Assembly (NCBI GenBank): GCA_947442255.1
Contig: CANEVO010000055.1
Location: forward strand, 1 to 26,474
Direction of reading: 5' to 3'
Length of the DNA stretch: 26,474 nt
Origin: Opitutia bacterium
Lineage (GTDB): Bacteria > Verrucomicrobiota > Verrucomicrobiae > Opitutales > Opitutaceae
The translations under genes and the position numbers were made by a program. The notes beneath the pieces were generated by a model, which was given only the letters and a program-made list of their open reading frames with translations, did not search any database and had not been told where the DNA came from. Of this stretch, positions 1-9,240 are shown in pieces. Position 1 is the first letter of the stretch. Each line of letters starts with the position of its first letter.

Positions 1-1718
1 CCGTGCCGCACGGGCAGCGGATGAAATCCGACGAAGCTGGCGTGCCGGGTTTGCACGGGTCCTTCGATGGCAGACCCGGTGATGGGATTGACGCGATCCA
101 GCACGAAGAACTTCTTCTTCTCCCGCCCAGCCACCTCCAGGGCGGCACCGAGCGTCGAGGCATAGGTGTAAAACCGCGCACCTACGTCCTGGATGTCGAA
201 AATCAAGGCATCGATGCCTTGCAAGTGTTCGGGGCGGGGCGCCCACGCGTGGATTACGGCGAGATCGTAGTCGGCCGCCGATTGGTCGGCACGCCGCTGG
301 GCCACGCTGCCGTATAAGCTGTGAATCGGCAGGCCGGTCTTTTCGTCGACGCTGTCTCCGACGTGATTATCGGCCATCCCGCGGATACCGTGTTCGGGAC
401 TGAACAGCGCTATCAATTGCACGCCGGGTGCCGTATGGAGCAGGTCGATGGTCGAGCGCCCTTGGCGATCGCGTCCGCTCTGGTTGGTGATCAACCCCAC
501 TCTGAGGCCGCGCAGCAGGGCGAAATTTTCGCGCACCAATACGTCGATGCCGTTCAGTACCGCGCCCGCGTCGCGCCCCAGCGCTTCGGCGGCCAGCGTG
601 CCGAGGGTCGCACGCAGGGCAATGACGTCACCCTTGCCGTCCGGATGCACGCGATTGCCGAGAAAAATCACGAAGGCATGCGCCGCAGGATCGATCCAGA
701 CACTGCCGCCGGTCCAGCCGGTGTGCCCGAAAGTCGTGCCGGCGGGAAACCAGCGGCCGCGGGGGCCCGAATAGCGCGAATCGATGTCCCACCCCAAGCC
801 GCGACGATCCGAACTCTCGATCTGCACGCGCGTCATTTCAGCCACGCTGGCCGGACTTAACACCCGCACGCCTTCCAACTGTCCCCCGCCGAGCATCATG
901 CGGCAGAAGCGCGCGAGATCCCCGGCGGTCGTGAAAACGCCGGCGTGACCGGCGACGCCACCCATCCGGCGTGCGGTGGGATCATGCACAACGCCACGAA
1001 GCATTTTGCCGTCGACCCTTTCGGTCGGGGCGATGCGGGCGAGTTTTTCCGGCGAAGGCCGGAAGCCCGTATCGGTCATCTTCAGCGGCGCGAAAATTCC
1101 CCGAGCGGCATAGTCGTCGAGGGTATACCCGCTGACGAGCCGCACCAGTTCACCCAGCACGATGAAATTGATGTCGCTGTAAAGAAAGGTGCTGCCCGGC
1201 AGGTTGCGGAGCGGCTCGGCGCAGGCGAGTTCGGTCGCAGCCGCGGCCCCGGCCCATGGCGGCTCGGCCGAAAGGCTGGCGCGCAAGCCGGAGGTATGGG
1301 TCAGTAATTGGCGTACGGTTACGGCTTCCTTGCCGTGTTGCGCGAATGTGGGAAGGAAGCGGGCGACCGGCGCGTCGAGTTCCAGCTTGCCCCGTTCGAC
1401 CAGTTGCAGGATCGCGGGCGTCGTGGCCAATACCTTGGTCAACGACGCGGCGTCGTAGATCGTATCCTCCGTTGCATTCTCGGGAGCCGGCATGAGCGCC
1501 CGCTGGCCGTACGCGTGACGATAAACGTCGCCCTCCTGCTCGAGCCAAAGGACGCCACCGGGCAGTTTGCCCGCGCCGATCGCCTCGGTGATCGTGGCAT
1601 CCAAGGCGGTAATTTTTTCGGGTCGGAACGCGCCAAACGCCGAGGCAATCAGGCAGGCGGTCGTGGCTAAGCCAACCAGGAGCACTCGACCGGCTGAATT
1701 CGCACCACGGGGATTCAT
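1..1718 (-). CDS. Serine beta-lactamase-like / NamZ (DUF1343) fusion, 3' end outside window
   Basis: I translated this minus-strand frame from ATG at 1718 to base 3, and all 572 codons are open. Residues 1-30 look like a signal peptide. Residues about 35-385 are a beta-lactamase/class C PBP-like domain, with SLTK at 92-95 (nucleophile Ser92), YSD at 180-182 and HTG at 332-334. From about residue 388 a DUF1343 domain begins, showing GLITNQSGRDRQG, FSPEHGIRG and FDIQDVGARFYTY, and it runs off the window edge. Known members of that family (NamZ, GH171) are exo-beta-N-acetylmuramidases. The fusion suggests an exported enzyme that trims peptidoglycan peptides or esters and also releases terminal MurNAc, as part of wall recycling. 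The substrate of the first domain is inferred, and amidase, esterase or carboxypeptidase activity are all possible. Confidence 0.9.
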   Translation of the reverse strand, partial: MNPRGANSAGRVLLVGLATTACLIASAFGAFRPEKITALDATITEAIGAGKLPGGVLWLEQEGDVYRHAYGQRALMPAPENATEDTIYDAASLTKVLATTPAILQLVERGKLELDAPVARFLPTFAQHGKEAVTVRQLLTHTSGLRASLSAEPPWAGAAAATELACAEPLRNLPGSTFLYSDINFIVLGELVRLVSGYTLDDYAARGIFAPLKMTDTGFRPSPEKLARIAPTERVDGKMLRGVVHDPTARRMGGVAGHAGVFTTAGDLARFCRMMLGGGQLEGVRVLSPASVAEMTRVQIESSDRRGLGWDIDSRYSGPRGRWFPAGTTFGHTGWTGGSVWIDPAAHAFVIFLGNRVHPDGKGDVIALRATLGTLAAEALGRDAGAVLNGIDVLVRENFALLRGLRVGLITNQSGRDRQGRSTIDLLHTAPGVQLIALFSPEHGIRGMADNHVGDSVDEKTGLPIHSLYGSVAQRRADQSAADYDLAVIHAWAPRPEHLQGIDALIFDIQDVGARFYTYASTLGAALEVAGREKKKFFVLDRVNPITGSAIEGPVQTRHASFVGFHPLPVRH

Positions 1719-1915
1719 TCGCTTTGGCGGATTCGCATCCACGTAACGTTGAGGAAGGGGGATTGCCGGTCGCAAGGCAGAAGGTGCCGGCGTCGGACAC
1801 GGATCGGAAGATCAGCATTTGAAAGCGGGACGAGGGCCACCGTGACCGACTTGCGTTCACGATCGGAACCGTGGAATCGTCTGGGCCAGACAGGAATCCC
1901 CTAAAGCTCCCGCCC

Positions 1916-4900
1916 ATGAACCTTCGCTCTCTCGTCTTGCTTGGCTGCCTTGGCCTCGGCCTTTCGCTTCGGGGAGCGAATCAGCCGGCGTTTCAACTGA
2001 AGGACGGCGACCGGGTGGTGTTTCTCGGCGATGCCCTTGTCGAGGGTGAGCAATACCAAGGCTGGGTCGAAGTGATGCTGACCACCCGCTTTGCCGATCG
2101 TAATGTAACGTTTCGCAATCTCGGCTGGAATGCCGATACCCCGGCGGGCGAGTCCCGGGCGGGGTTGAGTTTGCTGCAGGCGGGAAGAGAACCGCCCGAC
2201 GAAGGCTGGACCCAGTTGTTGAAGCAGATCGATGATGTGCGGCCGACCGTGATTTTTTTCGGTTACGGGATGGCGAGTTCGTTTGGGGGAGAGTCCGGCC
2301 AAGCCGGATTTCGGGCGGACTACCTTCGCTTGCTGGCGGCGGTGGAGCGGAGTGCGCCGGCCGCCCGGCTCGTGCTGCTGAGTCCCATCCGGCACGAGGC
2401 GCTGGGTGGGCCGTGGCCCGATCCTGCGCCCCACAATCAACAACTGGCCGGTATTACTAGAGTGGTGCGCGAGCTCGCCCAGCAGCGCGGGCTCCGATTC
2501 ATTTCCCTGTTCGATGCCTTGCGGGCACCGATGGAGCGGACCGGGGGAGAAAAACTGACCCAGGACGGTATACGTTTCAACGGCGCCGGCTATCGCTGGC
2601 TCGCGGAAGCGCTCGAAGGGGAGTTGTTCGCCGATCAAGGCGCCTGGCGCACGAGCCCGAAAACCGAGGCCTTGCGGCAGGCGATCGTGCGAAAAAACGA
2701 GTGGTTCTTCCATCGTTCGCGGCCGGAAAACATGGCGTACATCTTTGGCTTTCGAAAGCGGGAGCAGGGGCAGAATGCGGTTGAGGTGAACCGCTTCGAC
2801 GAACTGATCGCAGCGGAAGAAAAACGAATTGTGCTCCTGCGAAGTCCGCAGCCGGTGAACGTGCCGGAGATTCCGCTGCGGACCGGCAATTTGACCGTGC
2901 GACACACGGAGCAGCCGCACCCGACCTTCGAAGTGGCGGAGGGTTTCGAGGTCACGCTGTGGGCCGAGAATCCGCTGTTGAACAAACCCATTCAAATAAA
3001 CTTCGACCCGCAGGGGCGACTGTGGGTTGCAAGCTCGGCGGTGTATCCGCAAATCGAACCGGGGCAGGCGGCCAGCGACCGGATCATCGTACTCGAAGAT
3101 ACGCAAGGTGCCGGACGCGCTGATAAAGCGACCGTGTTCGCCGATGGCCTGCTCATCCCGACGGGGGTCGTGCCGGGTGACGGAGGTGTTTACGTCGCGC
3201 AAAGCACGGAACTGCTCCATTTCAAGGACGTCGACGGAGATGGAAAAGCGGACGTACGTCGCACGGTGTTGAGTGGGTTCGGCACCGAGGACACCCACCA
3301 TAACTTGCACACCCTCCATTGGGGGCCCGACGGGCGCCTCTACATGAACCAGTCGGTTTATACGCGCACCAACACCGAGACGCCCCACGGGGTTGTGCGG
3401 TTGAAAGCCGGCGGGGTTTTTCGTTTCGACCCGCGGGACCACCAGCTCGAGATTCTCTTTCGGGGCTGGGTGAACACGTGGGGACATCAGTTCGACGACT
3501 ACGGGCAGTCCTTTCTCACCGATGGCGCCGGAAGCCAGGGCATCAATTGGGGCGTGCCGGGGGCCACTTACTTCACGCTGGCGCCGGCCCGGCGGATACT
3601 GCGGAGCGTGAGTTCCGGCAGTTACCCGAAATTCTGCGGCCTCGAGATCATCCGCAGTGAACATTTTCCCGCGGACTGGCAGGGTGACGTCATCACGTGC
3701 GACTTTCGTGCGCACCGCGTGGTGCGCTTCAAATTGACCGAGCAGGGGGCGGGTTACGCGACCAGCGAGATGCCGGATTTGCTGCGGACCACCGCTTCGA
3801 GCTTTCGTCCGCTCGATGCGAAGCTGGGTCCCGACGGCGCGTTGTATCTGGCCGACTGGAGCAATCCCATCATCCAACATGGGGAGGTGGACTTTCGCGA
3901 TCCACGTCGCGACAAGGAACACGGTCGCATCTGGCGAATCGCGGCGAAAGGTCGCGCGCTGCTGCCGCGGGTGGATTTTGCCCGGGGCACCAACGCGGAA
4001 CTGCTCGCCGCCCTGCTTTCGCCGAACAGTTTCAATCAAGAGCAGGCGCGGCGCGTTTTGATCGAGCGCGGAGCGGAGAAAGTTCGCGATGATCTGCAGC
4101 GTTGGGCAGCACGCCAGACCGATGACAAGGCGCTGTTGCAGGCCCTCTGGCTGAATCAGGCCATCAATGAACCTCAGATTGTTTTGCTCGAACGGCTGCT
4201 CTCTTCCAGCGATGTGGGGATTCGTGCCGCGGCGGTTCGAGCCCTGCCCGTCGAAAATTTGCCGACACGAAATCGGCTTTCGCGGCTGGTTGCCGATGAA
4301 CATCCCCGGGTGAGGCTGGAGGCCGTTCGAGCGCTCGGTAAATTAGTGACTGCGGAGGCGGCTGATCTGGCGCTGAAGGTGCTCGACCATCCGATGGGTC
4401 CTTTCCTCGACTATGCCCTTTGGCTCACGATCAACGAACTAGCAGAGCCGTGGTTGGCGGCGGTCAAGGCGGGTACATGGCACGTCGTTGGTCGCGAGCG
4501 CCAGCTGGCCTTTGCGCTTCAAGCCATCGAACCGGCGCTTGCTAGCGAGGTCCTCGGACGACTGATCGCGGGTGGTCCAATCCCGCGTGATGGTTCGGGT
4601 CCGTGGATCGAGCTTATAGCTTCGGCGGGGGGCCCGGGCGAAGTGGGTCAGTTGTTCAAGCAGTTGCTCGACTCCGGCTTTGACGAGCCGGCGGCGGTTC
4701 GGGCATGGAGTGCGCTAGTCGAGGCGTCGCGTTTGCGTGGGGTTAAACCGGGGGCAGACCGGGAGCGTTTTGGAGCCTTGCTGAATTCGCGCGATGAAAA
4801 GTTTCGTCTGGCGGCAGTCCAGCTCGCCGGGGCGTGGAAGGTGGCCGCCTTCGTTCCGCGTCTCCTGCGGATCGCGGGCGATCCGAACGTGTCCGGTCAG

Positions 4901-6187
4901 GAGCGCGCGGCGGCTTTTTCCGCCCTACGGGACATCGGTGGTTCGGACGTCTTGAGCGGCCTGAAAGCGCTCGTGACGGTGGCCCCTTCGGCCGAACTCC
5001 GCCGCCACGCCGCGGTGGGGCTTGCGGGATTGGATCTCAACGACGCGCTGCCCGTGGTGCTTGCGTTGCTCGAAGCGACGACGGACTCCGCGGATGCGGA
5101 GGCGCTCTGGCGTGGATTACTGGGCGTTCGCGGCGCCGGGGTGAAGTTGGCGGCGGCATTGTCAAACACCCGTCTGACACCGGCGGTGGCGCGAGCCGGA
5201 TTGCGCCCGGCCAGAGAGGGAAATCAAAACCAGCCGCTGGTCCAAGCGCTGATGAAAATTGCCGGCCTGACCTTGGCGAATGTGCAGTTGTCGCCCGCCG
5301 AAATTCAGGCGCTCGCCCGGGAGGCGCTCGCCCGGGGTGACGAGGTGCGCGGAGAGCGGTTGTACCGGCGGGCAGAACTCGCGTGTGCGGTCTGCCACGC
5401 GATCGGCGGGGCGGGGGGGAAGGTGGGGCCGGATCTGACCAGTATCGGGGCGAGTTCGCCGCCGGATTATCTGGTGGAGTCGGTGTTGTATCCAAACGCG
5501 AAGATCAAGGAAGGTTATCATTCTGTGACCATTTCCACCCGGGACCAGCGGGATCTGAGTGGCATGGTGACAAAGGAGAACGCCGGCGAAATCGTACTGC
5601 GCACGGCGGATGGACGGGAAGTTTCCATTGCCGTCAAGGACATCGCCCGGCGGATCGACGCGGGGTCGCTCATGCCCGCCGGTTTGTTGGATACCTTGTT
5701 GCCGGAGGAGCGCCTCGATTTGATCAAGTTTCTTTCGATGTTGGGCAAACCGGGAGATTACGACGCGGCGAGAGGAAATGTGGCCCGGGCGTGGAAACTC
5801 TATCTCGTGGTGAGTGGCAACCAAGCCACCGGCATGGAGCCGGTGGTCAAAGGCGACTTTGCGCTCAACGGTTGGGTGCCGGCGCTCACGCTGGTCAACG
5901 GTCGGTTGCCTCGGGATACGCTGGAATTGGCCTTTCCCTCGTTGGTTAACACCCGGGGGTTTTTCGCCGCCACCCGATTTGATGCCGCTCGGACAGGGAC
6001 GGCGCGCTTTGCGCTTACGGGTGCAACCAAAAGCGTTTGGCTGAATGGCGCACCGATCAAAGCCGGTGCGCAATTTTCAACCAACGTTCAGGCCGGAACG
6101 AACACCCTGGTCGTGCAACTCGATGAAGCCCGGCTTCCGGACGAACTTGGTCTGAGTTCCGCGGACGTGGCGTTTGTCGTGCCGTAA
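1916..6187 (+). CDS. Giant secreted PVC-type heme-binding protein (degenerate SGNH, beta-propeller, HEAT, cytochrome c)
   Basis: This protein has 1423 residues, counted from the ATG at 1916, which opens a clear signal peptide (residues 1-20). An upstream in-frame ATG at 1871 would place 15 non-signal residues in front and is less likely. Residues about 25-240 are SGNH/GDSL-like, but the usual GDS is GDA (Ala40) and the DGxH block reads DGIR (217-220), so the esterase site looks dead. Residues about 335-690 form the PVC membrane-bound-dehydrogenase-type propeller (GFEVTLWAENP, DVDGDGKADVRR). Residues about 700-1110 are HEAT-like helical repeats. CAVCH at 1157-1161 is a covalent heme c site within the Planctomycete/Verrucomicrobial heme-binding domain. 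The last 130 residues look like a beta-sandwich. It is probably a periplasmic oxidoreductase or electron-transfer protein of sugar metabolism. Its substrate is unknown. Confidence 0.93.
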   Translation: MNLRSLVLLGCLGLGLSLRGANQPAFQLKDGDRVVFLGDALVEGEQYQGWVEVMLTTRFADRNVTFRNLGWNADTPAGESRAGLSLLQAGREPPDEGWTQLLKQIDDVRPTVIFFGYGMASSFGGESGQAGFRADYLRLLAAVERSAPAARLVLLSPIRHEALGGPWPDPAPHNQQLAGITRVVRELAQQRGLRFISLFDALRAPMERTGGEKLTQDGIRFNGAGYRWLAEALEGELFADQGAWRTSPKTEALRQAIVRKNEWFFHRSRPENMAYIFGFRKREQGQNAVEVNRFDELIAAEEKRIVLLRSPQPVNVPEIPLRTGNLTVRHTEQPHPTFEVAEGFEVTLWAENPLLNKPIQINFDPQGRLWVASSAVYPQIEPGQAASDRIIVLEDTQGAGRADKATVFADGLLIPTGVVPGDGGVYVAQSTELLHFKDVDGDGKADVRRTVLSGFGTEDTHHNLHTLHWGPDGRLYMNQSVYTRTNTETPHGVVRLKAGGVFRFDPRDHQLEILFRGWVNTWGHQFDDYGQSFLTDGAGSQGINWGVPGATYFTLAPARRILRSVSSGSYPKFCGLEIIRSEHFPADWQGDVITCDFRAHRVVRFKLTEQGAGYATSEMPDLLRTTASSFRPLDAKLGPDGALYLADWSNPIIQHGEVDFRDPRRDKEHGRIWRIAAKGRALLPRVDFARGTNAELLAALLSPNSFNQEQARRVLIERGAEKVRDDLQRWAARQTDDKALLQALWLNQAINEPQIVLLERLLSSSDVGIRAAAVRALPVENLPTRNRLSRLVADEHPRVRLEAVRALGKLVTAEAADLALKVLDHPMGPFLDYALWLTINELAEPWLAAVKAGTWHVVGRERQLAFALQAIEPALASEVLGRLIAGGPIPRDGSGPWIELIASAGGPGEVGQLFKQLLDSGFDEPAAVRAWSALVEASRLRGVKPGADRERFGALLNSRDEKFRLAAVQLAGAWKVAAFVPRLLRIAGDPNVSGQERAAAFSALRDIGGSDVLSGLKALVTVAPSAELRRHAAVGLAGLDLNDALPVVLALLEATTDSADAEALWRGLLGVRGAGVKLAAALSNTRLTPAVARAGLRPAREGNQNQPLVQALMKIAGLTLANVQLSPAEIQALAREALARGDEVRGERLYRRAELACAVCHAIGGAGGKVGPDLTSIGASSPPDYLVESVLYPNAKIKEGYHSVTISTRDQRDLSGMVTKENAGEIVLRTADGREVSIAVKDIARRIDAGSLMPAGLLDTLLPEERLDLIKFLSMLGKPGDYDAARGNVARAWKLYLVVSGNQATGMEPVVKGDFALNGWVPALTLVNGRLPRDTLELAFPSLVNTRGFFAATRFDAARTGTARFALTGATKSVWLNGAPIKAGAQFSTNVQAGTNTLVVQLDEARLPDELGLSSADVAFVVP

Positions 6188-6249
6188 GATTCGGGCACCC
6201 ATGTGACGGCCCTCGACAGGCGAAAAACGGCGCACTACACCGTTGGCCG

Positions 6250-6900
6250 ATGAAAACACGTTTTGCTTTCCTGGTGGCGGCGCTGGTTTTGGGGCTTGGC
6301 GCGACCCAAGCCGCCGATGAGCGGGGCTGGATCCGCATGTTCAACGGCAAAGACTTCGCCGATTGGAAATCCAATGAAGAGGTGCCCGGTGTTTTCACCG
6401 TGGCGGACGGGGTCTTGAAAGTGAGCGGTGGACGCGCCCACCTATTTTTCATGGGAGCCAACGGGCGCGCAAATTTCAAGAATTTCGAATTCCGCGCCAA
6501 GGTGATGACCACCAAGGGCTCAAACTCCGGAATCTATTTTCACACCCAATACGAGGAGAAGGCATGGCCGTCCAAGGGTTTCGAATGCCAGGTGAACACG
6601 AGCCACACCGACCGGAAAAAGACCGGCGGCCTCTACGGGGTGCAGGACGTTCTGGATAATGCGCCGAGCAAGGACACCGAGTGGTTTGATTATTACATCA
6701 AGGTCGAGGGCCGCCGGGTGCTGATCCAGATCAACGGTAAAACCACCGCAGATTGGACCCAGCCGGAAAACTGGGATCCCAAGGTTTCCTTGAAAAACAT
6801 GGACGGACGTAAACTGAGTGACGGCACGATTTGCCTGCAGGGACACGATCCCAAGAGTACGACATACTACAAAGACCTGTTCGTCCGGACGTTGCCTTAA
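6250..6900 (+). CDS. DUF1080 family secreted protein (3-keto-disaccharide hydrolase domain)
   Basis: The 216-residue product has a signal peptide (about 1-21) and then one DUF1080 domain, a concanavalin-like beta-sandwich. Recognisable stretches are MFNGKDFADWK near the start, SNSGIYFHTQYE and GFECQVNTSH in the middle, and GTICLQGHDPKSTTYYKD at the end. The family name comes from members that hydrolyse 3-keto-glucosides, and many copies occur in Verrucomicrobia and Planctomycetes. It starts 62 bases after the giant heme protein on the same strand. The pair may work together, the heme protein on sugar oxidation and this one on cleavage of the keto sugar. That partnership is inferred from adjacency only. 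The ATG at 6250 has no clear ribosome-binding site. Confidence 0.88.
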   Translation: MKTRFAFLVAALVLGLGATQAADERGWIRMFNGKDFADWKSNEEVPGVFTVADGVLKVSGGRAHLFFMGANGRANFKNFEFRAKVMTTKGSNSGIYFHTQYEEKAWPSKGFECQVNTSHTDRKKTGGLYGVQDVLDNAPSKDTEWFDYYIKVEGRRVLIQINGKTTADWTQPENWDPKVSLKNMDGRKLSDGTICLQGHDPKSTTYYKDLFVRTLP

Positions 6901-6950
6901 ATGGCCACGCAGACGCAGCTATTTTTGCGGTTGAAACCAAGAATAAATCA

Positions 6951-7487
6951 ATGAGCACAAACCATACTTTGACGCGCCACTGCCGCGCCACGGCCATCCC
7001 AGCCGGAGACGTGCTCGATCTTCCCCCCGGGACGGAGGTGTTCATCACGCAGACGCTGGGTGGCAACGTGACGGTGCGAACCGATCACGGACTCTTCCGG
7101 ATTGCGCGTGAAGACATCGATGCAATCGCGGGGTACACGCCACAAAGCGAATCGGCGGCCGCGGGCACCGGCGAATTTAGCGAACAAGCGGTCTGGGGCG
7201 CGCTCAAGACGTGCTTCGACCCCGAGATCCCGGTCAACATCGTTGACTTGGGCTTGATTTACGATCTGGCCATTGAAAAAACGCCGGCCGGAGCCCACGC
7301 GGTCGAGGTCAAGATGACGTTGACGGCTCCGGGTTGCGGCATGGGGCCCGTGATCGCCGAGGATGCCCGGCAAAAAATTGCGGCCCTGCCGAGTGTGGAG
7401 TCGGCGAAGGTGGTGATCGTGTGGGATCCGCAATGGACGCCGCAGATGATTTCGCCCGAGGGGAAAAAAGTGCTGGGGCTCGAATAG
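6951..7487 (+). CDS. sufT: SufT-type Fe-S cluster assembly protein (DUF59/MIP18)
   Basis: The 178-residue product begins at ATG 6951. The open frame extends upstream into the previous gene, but family homology starts just after this ATG. Residues about 10-60 match the SufT-specific N-terminal part (AIPAGDVLDLPPGTEVFITQ, TLGGNVTV). Residues about 78-175 are the DUF59/MIP18 domain, with DPEIPVNIVDLGLIYDL and TAPGCGMG, whose Cys129 is the conserved family cysteine. SufT proteins help mature iron-sulfur proteins in the cytoplasm, probably in cluster transfer. The usual sufBCDSU partners are not in this window, so the gene stands apart from its pathway. It lies 50 bases behind the DUF1080 gene and converges with dus. 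Confidence 0.88.
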   Translation: MSTNHTLTRHCRATAIPAGDVLDLPPGTEVFITQTLGGNVTVRTDHGLFRIAREDIDAIAGYTPQSESAAAGTGEFSEQAVWGALKTCFDPEIPVNIVDLGLIYDLAIEKTPAGAHAVEVKMTLTAPGCGMGPVIAEDARQKIAALPSVESAKVVIVWDPQWTPQMISPEGKKVLGLE

Positions 7488-7557
7488 TAAACGAGCACTG
7501 GACAGTGCATCTCCACGCCGCTGCCGCCGGTGGGTGATCGCGGCGGGAAATTCCCGG

Positions 7558-8655
7558 TCAGGCCGTGATCGTTTCGAGCGAACAGCCCTCGGCGGCCAAG
7601 TCGGGGGTTTCGCAGTTGGGCCGGGCGATGACGCCGGGGTAGGGCTCGTCGGCAAAAGCGCGATCCGGTTCGGCCAGCAGGTGCCGGTCGCAGACGGCGA
7701 AAAGTTCCGCTTCCGTGGCGGTGCGCCGCATGTCGTGCAAAAACGCTCCGGCCGCATCGACAGCCTGACCGACAAAGTTGAGGTATTTCTTCATCTTGTT
7801 GACGTGGTTTCGCTCGCCCAGTCCGGGCGACTGCGTGGCGCGGTATAGTCTCTCGATGTAGTCGCGAACATCGGCTAGCGTCGGCCGAAAGACGTCCGAC
7901 CCGCTGAATTGCTCCCGGCATTGCCGGAAGATCCATGGGTTGCGGATCGCATGCCGGCCGATCATCACTCCGGCTGCGCGCGTCTTAGCAAGAATCGCGG
8001 CCGCCCGCGAGGCCGACGTTACATTGCCATTGGCGAGCACCGGGCAGCGGGCGCGCCCGCCGGCCCGGGCAATGAAATCGTAATGCACCTCGCTGCGATA
8101 CATCTCGCGCACCGTGCGGCCATGGACGCTGAGCAAATCGACCCGGTGTTCATTAACCAGGTCGACGAGCCGGTCAAAATGCGCCGTGTCCTCGAAGCCG
8201 ATGCGCATTTTCACCGTGAACAAACCGGGGACGGCGGCGCGAAGCATCGCGAGAATCTCGCCGACCTTTTCCGGATCGCGGAGCAGGCCGCCGCCGACGT
8301 TCTTCTTGTAGACCTTTGGCGCGGGGCAGCCGAGGTTCAGATCGATGCCGGCGACGTTGGACCGGAGCAGTTCCTCGACCGTGCGCCGCAGGTGAACGAG
8401 GTCCTCGCCGATGAGCTGGGCGAAGACTGGCCGTCCGGTGGCATTCTCATCGATCGAGCGTAGAATATGTTTTTCGGGTCGCGACTGGGCATGCACCCGG
8501 AAGAACTCGGTGAAAAAATAATCCGGTGCACCGTAATGCGCGACGACCTGCATGAACGCCAAGTCAGTGACGTCCTGCATGGGCGCGAGCGCGGTCAGAG
8601 GCTGACCCTGCACCACGGGAGGGGGAAGGCGGTGAGGTCCGGACGCGGCGGTCAT
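7558..8655 (-). CDS. dus: tRNA-dihydrouridine synthase
   Basis: This is a cytoplasmic FMN-dependent TIM-barrel enzyme that reduces uridines in the tRNA D-loop with NADPH. From ATG 8655 it has 365 residues. Family motifs are present in order: LAPMQDVTDLAFM (about 22-35) in the first barrel strand, LNLGCPAPKV with the catalytic Cys at about 110, TVKMRIGF, SVHGRT, and the FMN-phosphate-binding end LANGNVTS...GVMIGRHAIRNPWIF. A GTG at 8670 in the same frame is an alternative start that would overlap the upstream gene by 14 bases. I prefer the ATG, which sits one base after that gene's stop and suggests coupled translation. It is the last gene of lpxI-bfn-dus. Which Dus subtype it is cannot be settled by eye. 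Confidence 0.92.
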   Translation of the reverse strand: MTAASGPHRLPPPVVQGQPLTALAPMQDVTDLAFMQVVAHYGAPDYFFTEFFRVHAQSRPEKHILRSIDENATGRPVFAQLIGEDLVHLRRTVEELLRSNVAGIDLNLGCPAPKVYKKNVGGGLLRDPEKVGEILAMLRAAVPGLFTVKMRIGFEDTAHFDRLVDLVNEHRVDLLSVHGRTVREMYRSEVHYDFIARAGGRARCPVLANGNVTSASRAAAILAKTRAAGVMIGRHAIRNPWIFRQCREQFSGSDVFRPTLADVRDYIERLYRATQSPGLGERNHVNKMKKYLNFVGQAVDAAGAFLHDMRRTATEAELFAVCDRHLLAEPDRAFADEPYPGVIARPNCETPDLAAEGCSLETITA

Positions 8656-8656
8656 C

Positions 8657-9130
8657 TCAGCTGGCTTCACTCTCGGATTCGCCCTCTTCCGCCTGATGTT
8701 TGAGCACGCGTTCGAGCATTTCCGTCATGTCTTCCACTCCGTCAAAAACCGGCCGAGCCACGTAGATGGGGCACTTTTGCTGCAACGCGAGGACGATCGA
8801 GTCACTGGGACGGGCATCGAGTTCGACAATTTTCTTCCCCAGTTCATTTTCCATGCGGAGTAGAATCCGGGCAAAGAAAGTGCCGTCCCGCGTGTCATTG
8901 ATGACGACGTGGTCGAGTTGCGCCCCAAGGCCGAGGAGGAGGCTGCCAATCAGGTCGTGAGTCAGTGGCCGCTCTTTTTTCACCCCGCTAAGGGTCATTT
9001 GAATCGCCGTGCCCACCGAATTGTCGACGTAGATCACGAACGTCTTCTCCTCGTTGCCGATAAACACGGCGCACCCGGTGGTGGTGGGCATCACCCCTTT
9101 GATGGTGGCGACGGCGACGTCGTTTTGCAT
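8657..9130 (-). CDS. Bifunctional nuclease family protein (DUF151)
   Basis: The product is 157 residues from ATG 9130. An upstream in-frame start at 9223 would add 31 residues that do not resemble the family. The DUF151 core is visible as FVIYVDNSVGTAIQ, ERPLTHDLIGSLL, GTFFARILL and, most typical, LDARPSDSIVLAL. Homologues are named bifunctional nucleases after a plant protein with RNase and DNase activity. The bacterial role is not well defined. The C-terminus is acidic (EEGESESEAS). It sits between lpxI (110-base gap) and dus (1-base gap) on the same strand, so it is probably co-transcribed, at least with dus. Confidence 0.9.
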   Translation of the reverse strand: MQNDVAVATIKGVMPTTTGCAVFIGNEEKTFVIYVDNSVGTAIQMTLSGVKKERPLTHDLIGSLLLGLGAQLDHVVINDTRDGTFFARILLRMENELGKKIVELDARPSDSIVLALQQKCPIYVARPVFDGVEDMTEMLERVLKHQAEEGESESEAS

Positions 9131-9240
9131 GGCGCGAAACAGTGCGAGGCCGCGGGAAAAAGTGCAAGCTGAGGAACGGGCGGCGACGTTCTGCGATACC
9201 TTGGATTGCCGTCCGAACACCACGCCGGGACTGAATTCAA

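Noticed and set aside
1150..1917. 255-codon minus-strand frame
   Set aside because: It is out of frame with the beta-lactamase/NamZ gene on the same strand, which has all expected motifs.
1901..4303. 800-codon minus-strand frame opposite the giant heme protein
   Set aside because: High GC makes antisense frames stay open, and its translation has no domain-like features while the plus strand is clearly coding.
7488..7557. Terminator between convergent sufT and dus
   Set aside because: There is a short GCACTG-GA-CAGTGC palindrome at 7495-7508, but the loop is too small for the full stem and no T-run follows.
9131..9240. Promoter between lpxI and the DUF151 gene (TTGCAC, 17 bases, CACTGT)
   Set aside because: The -10 match is too poor to claim.
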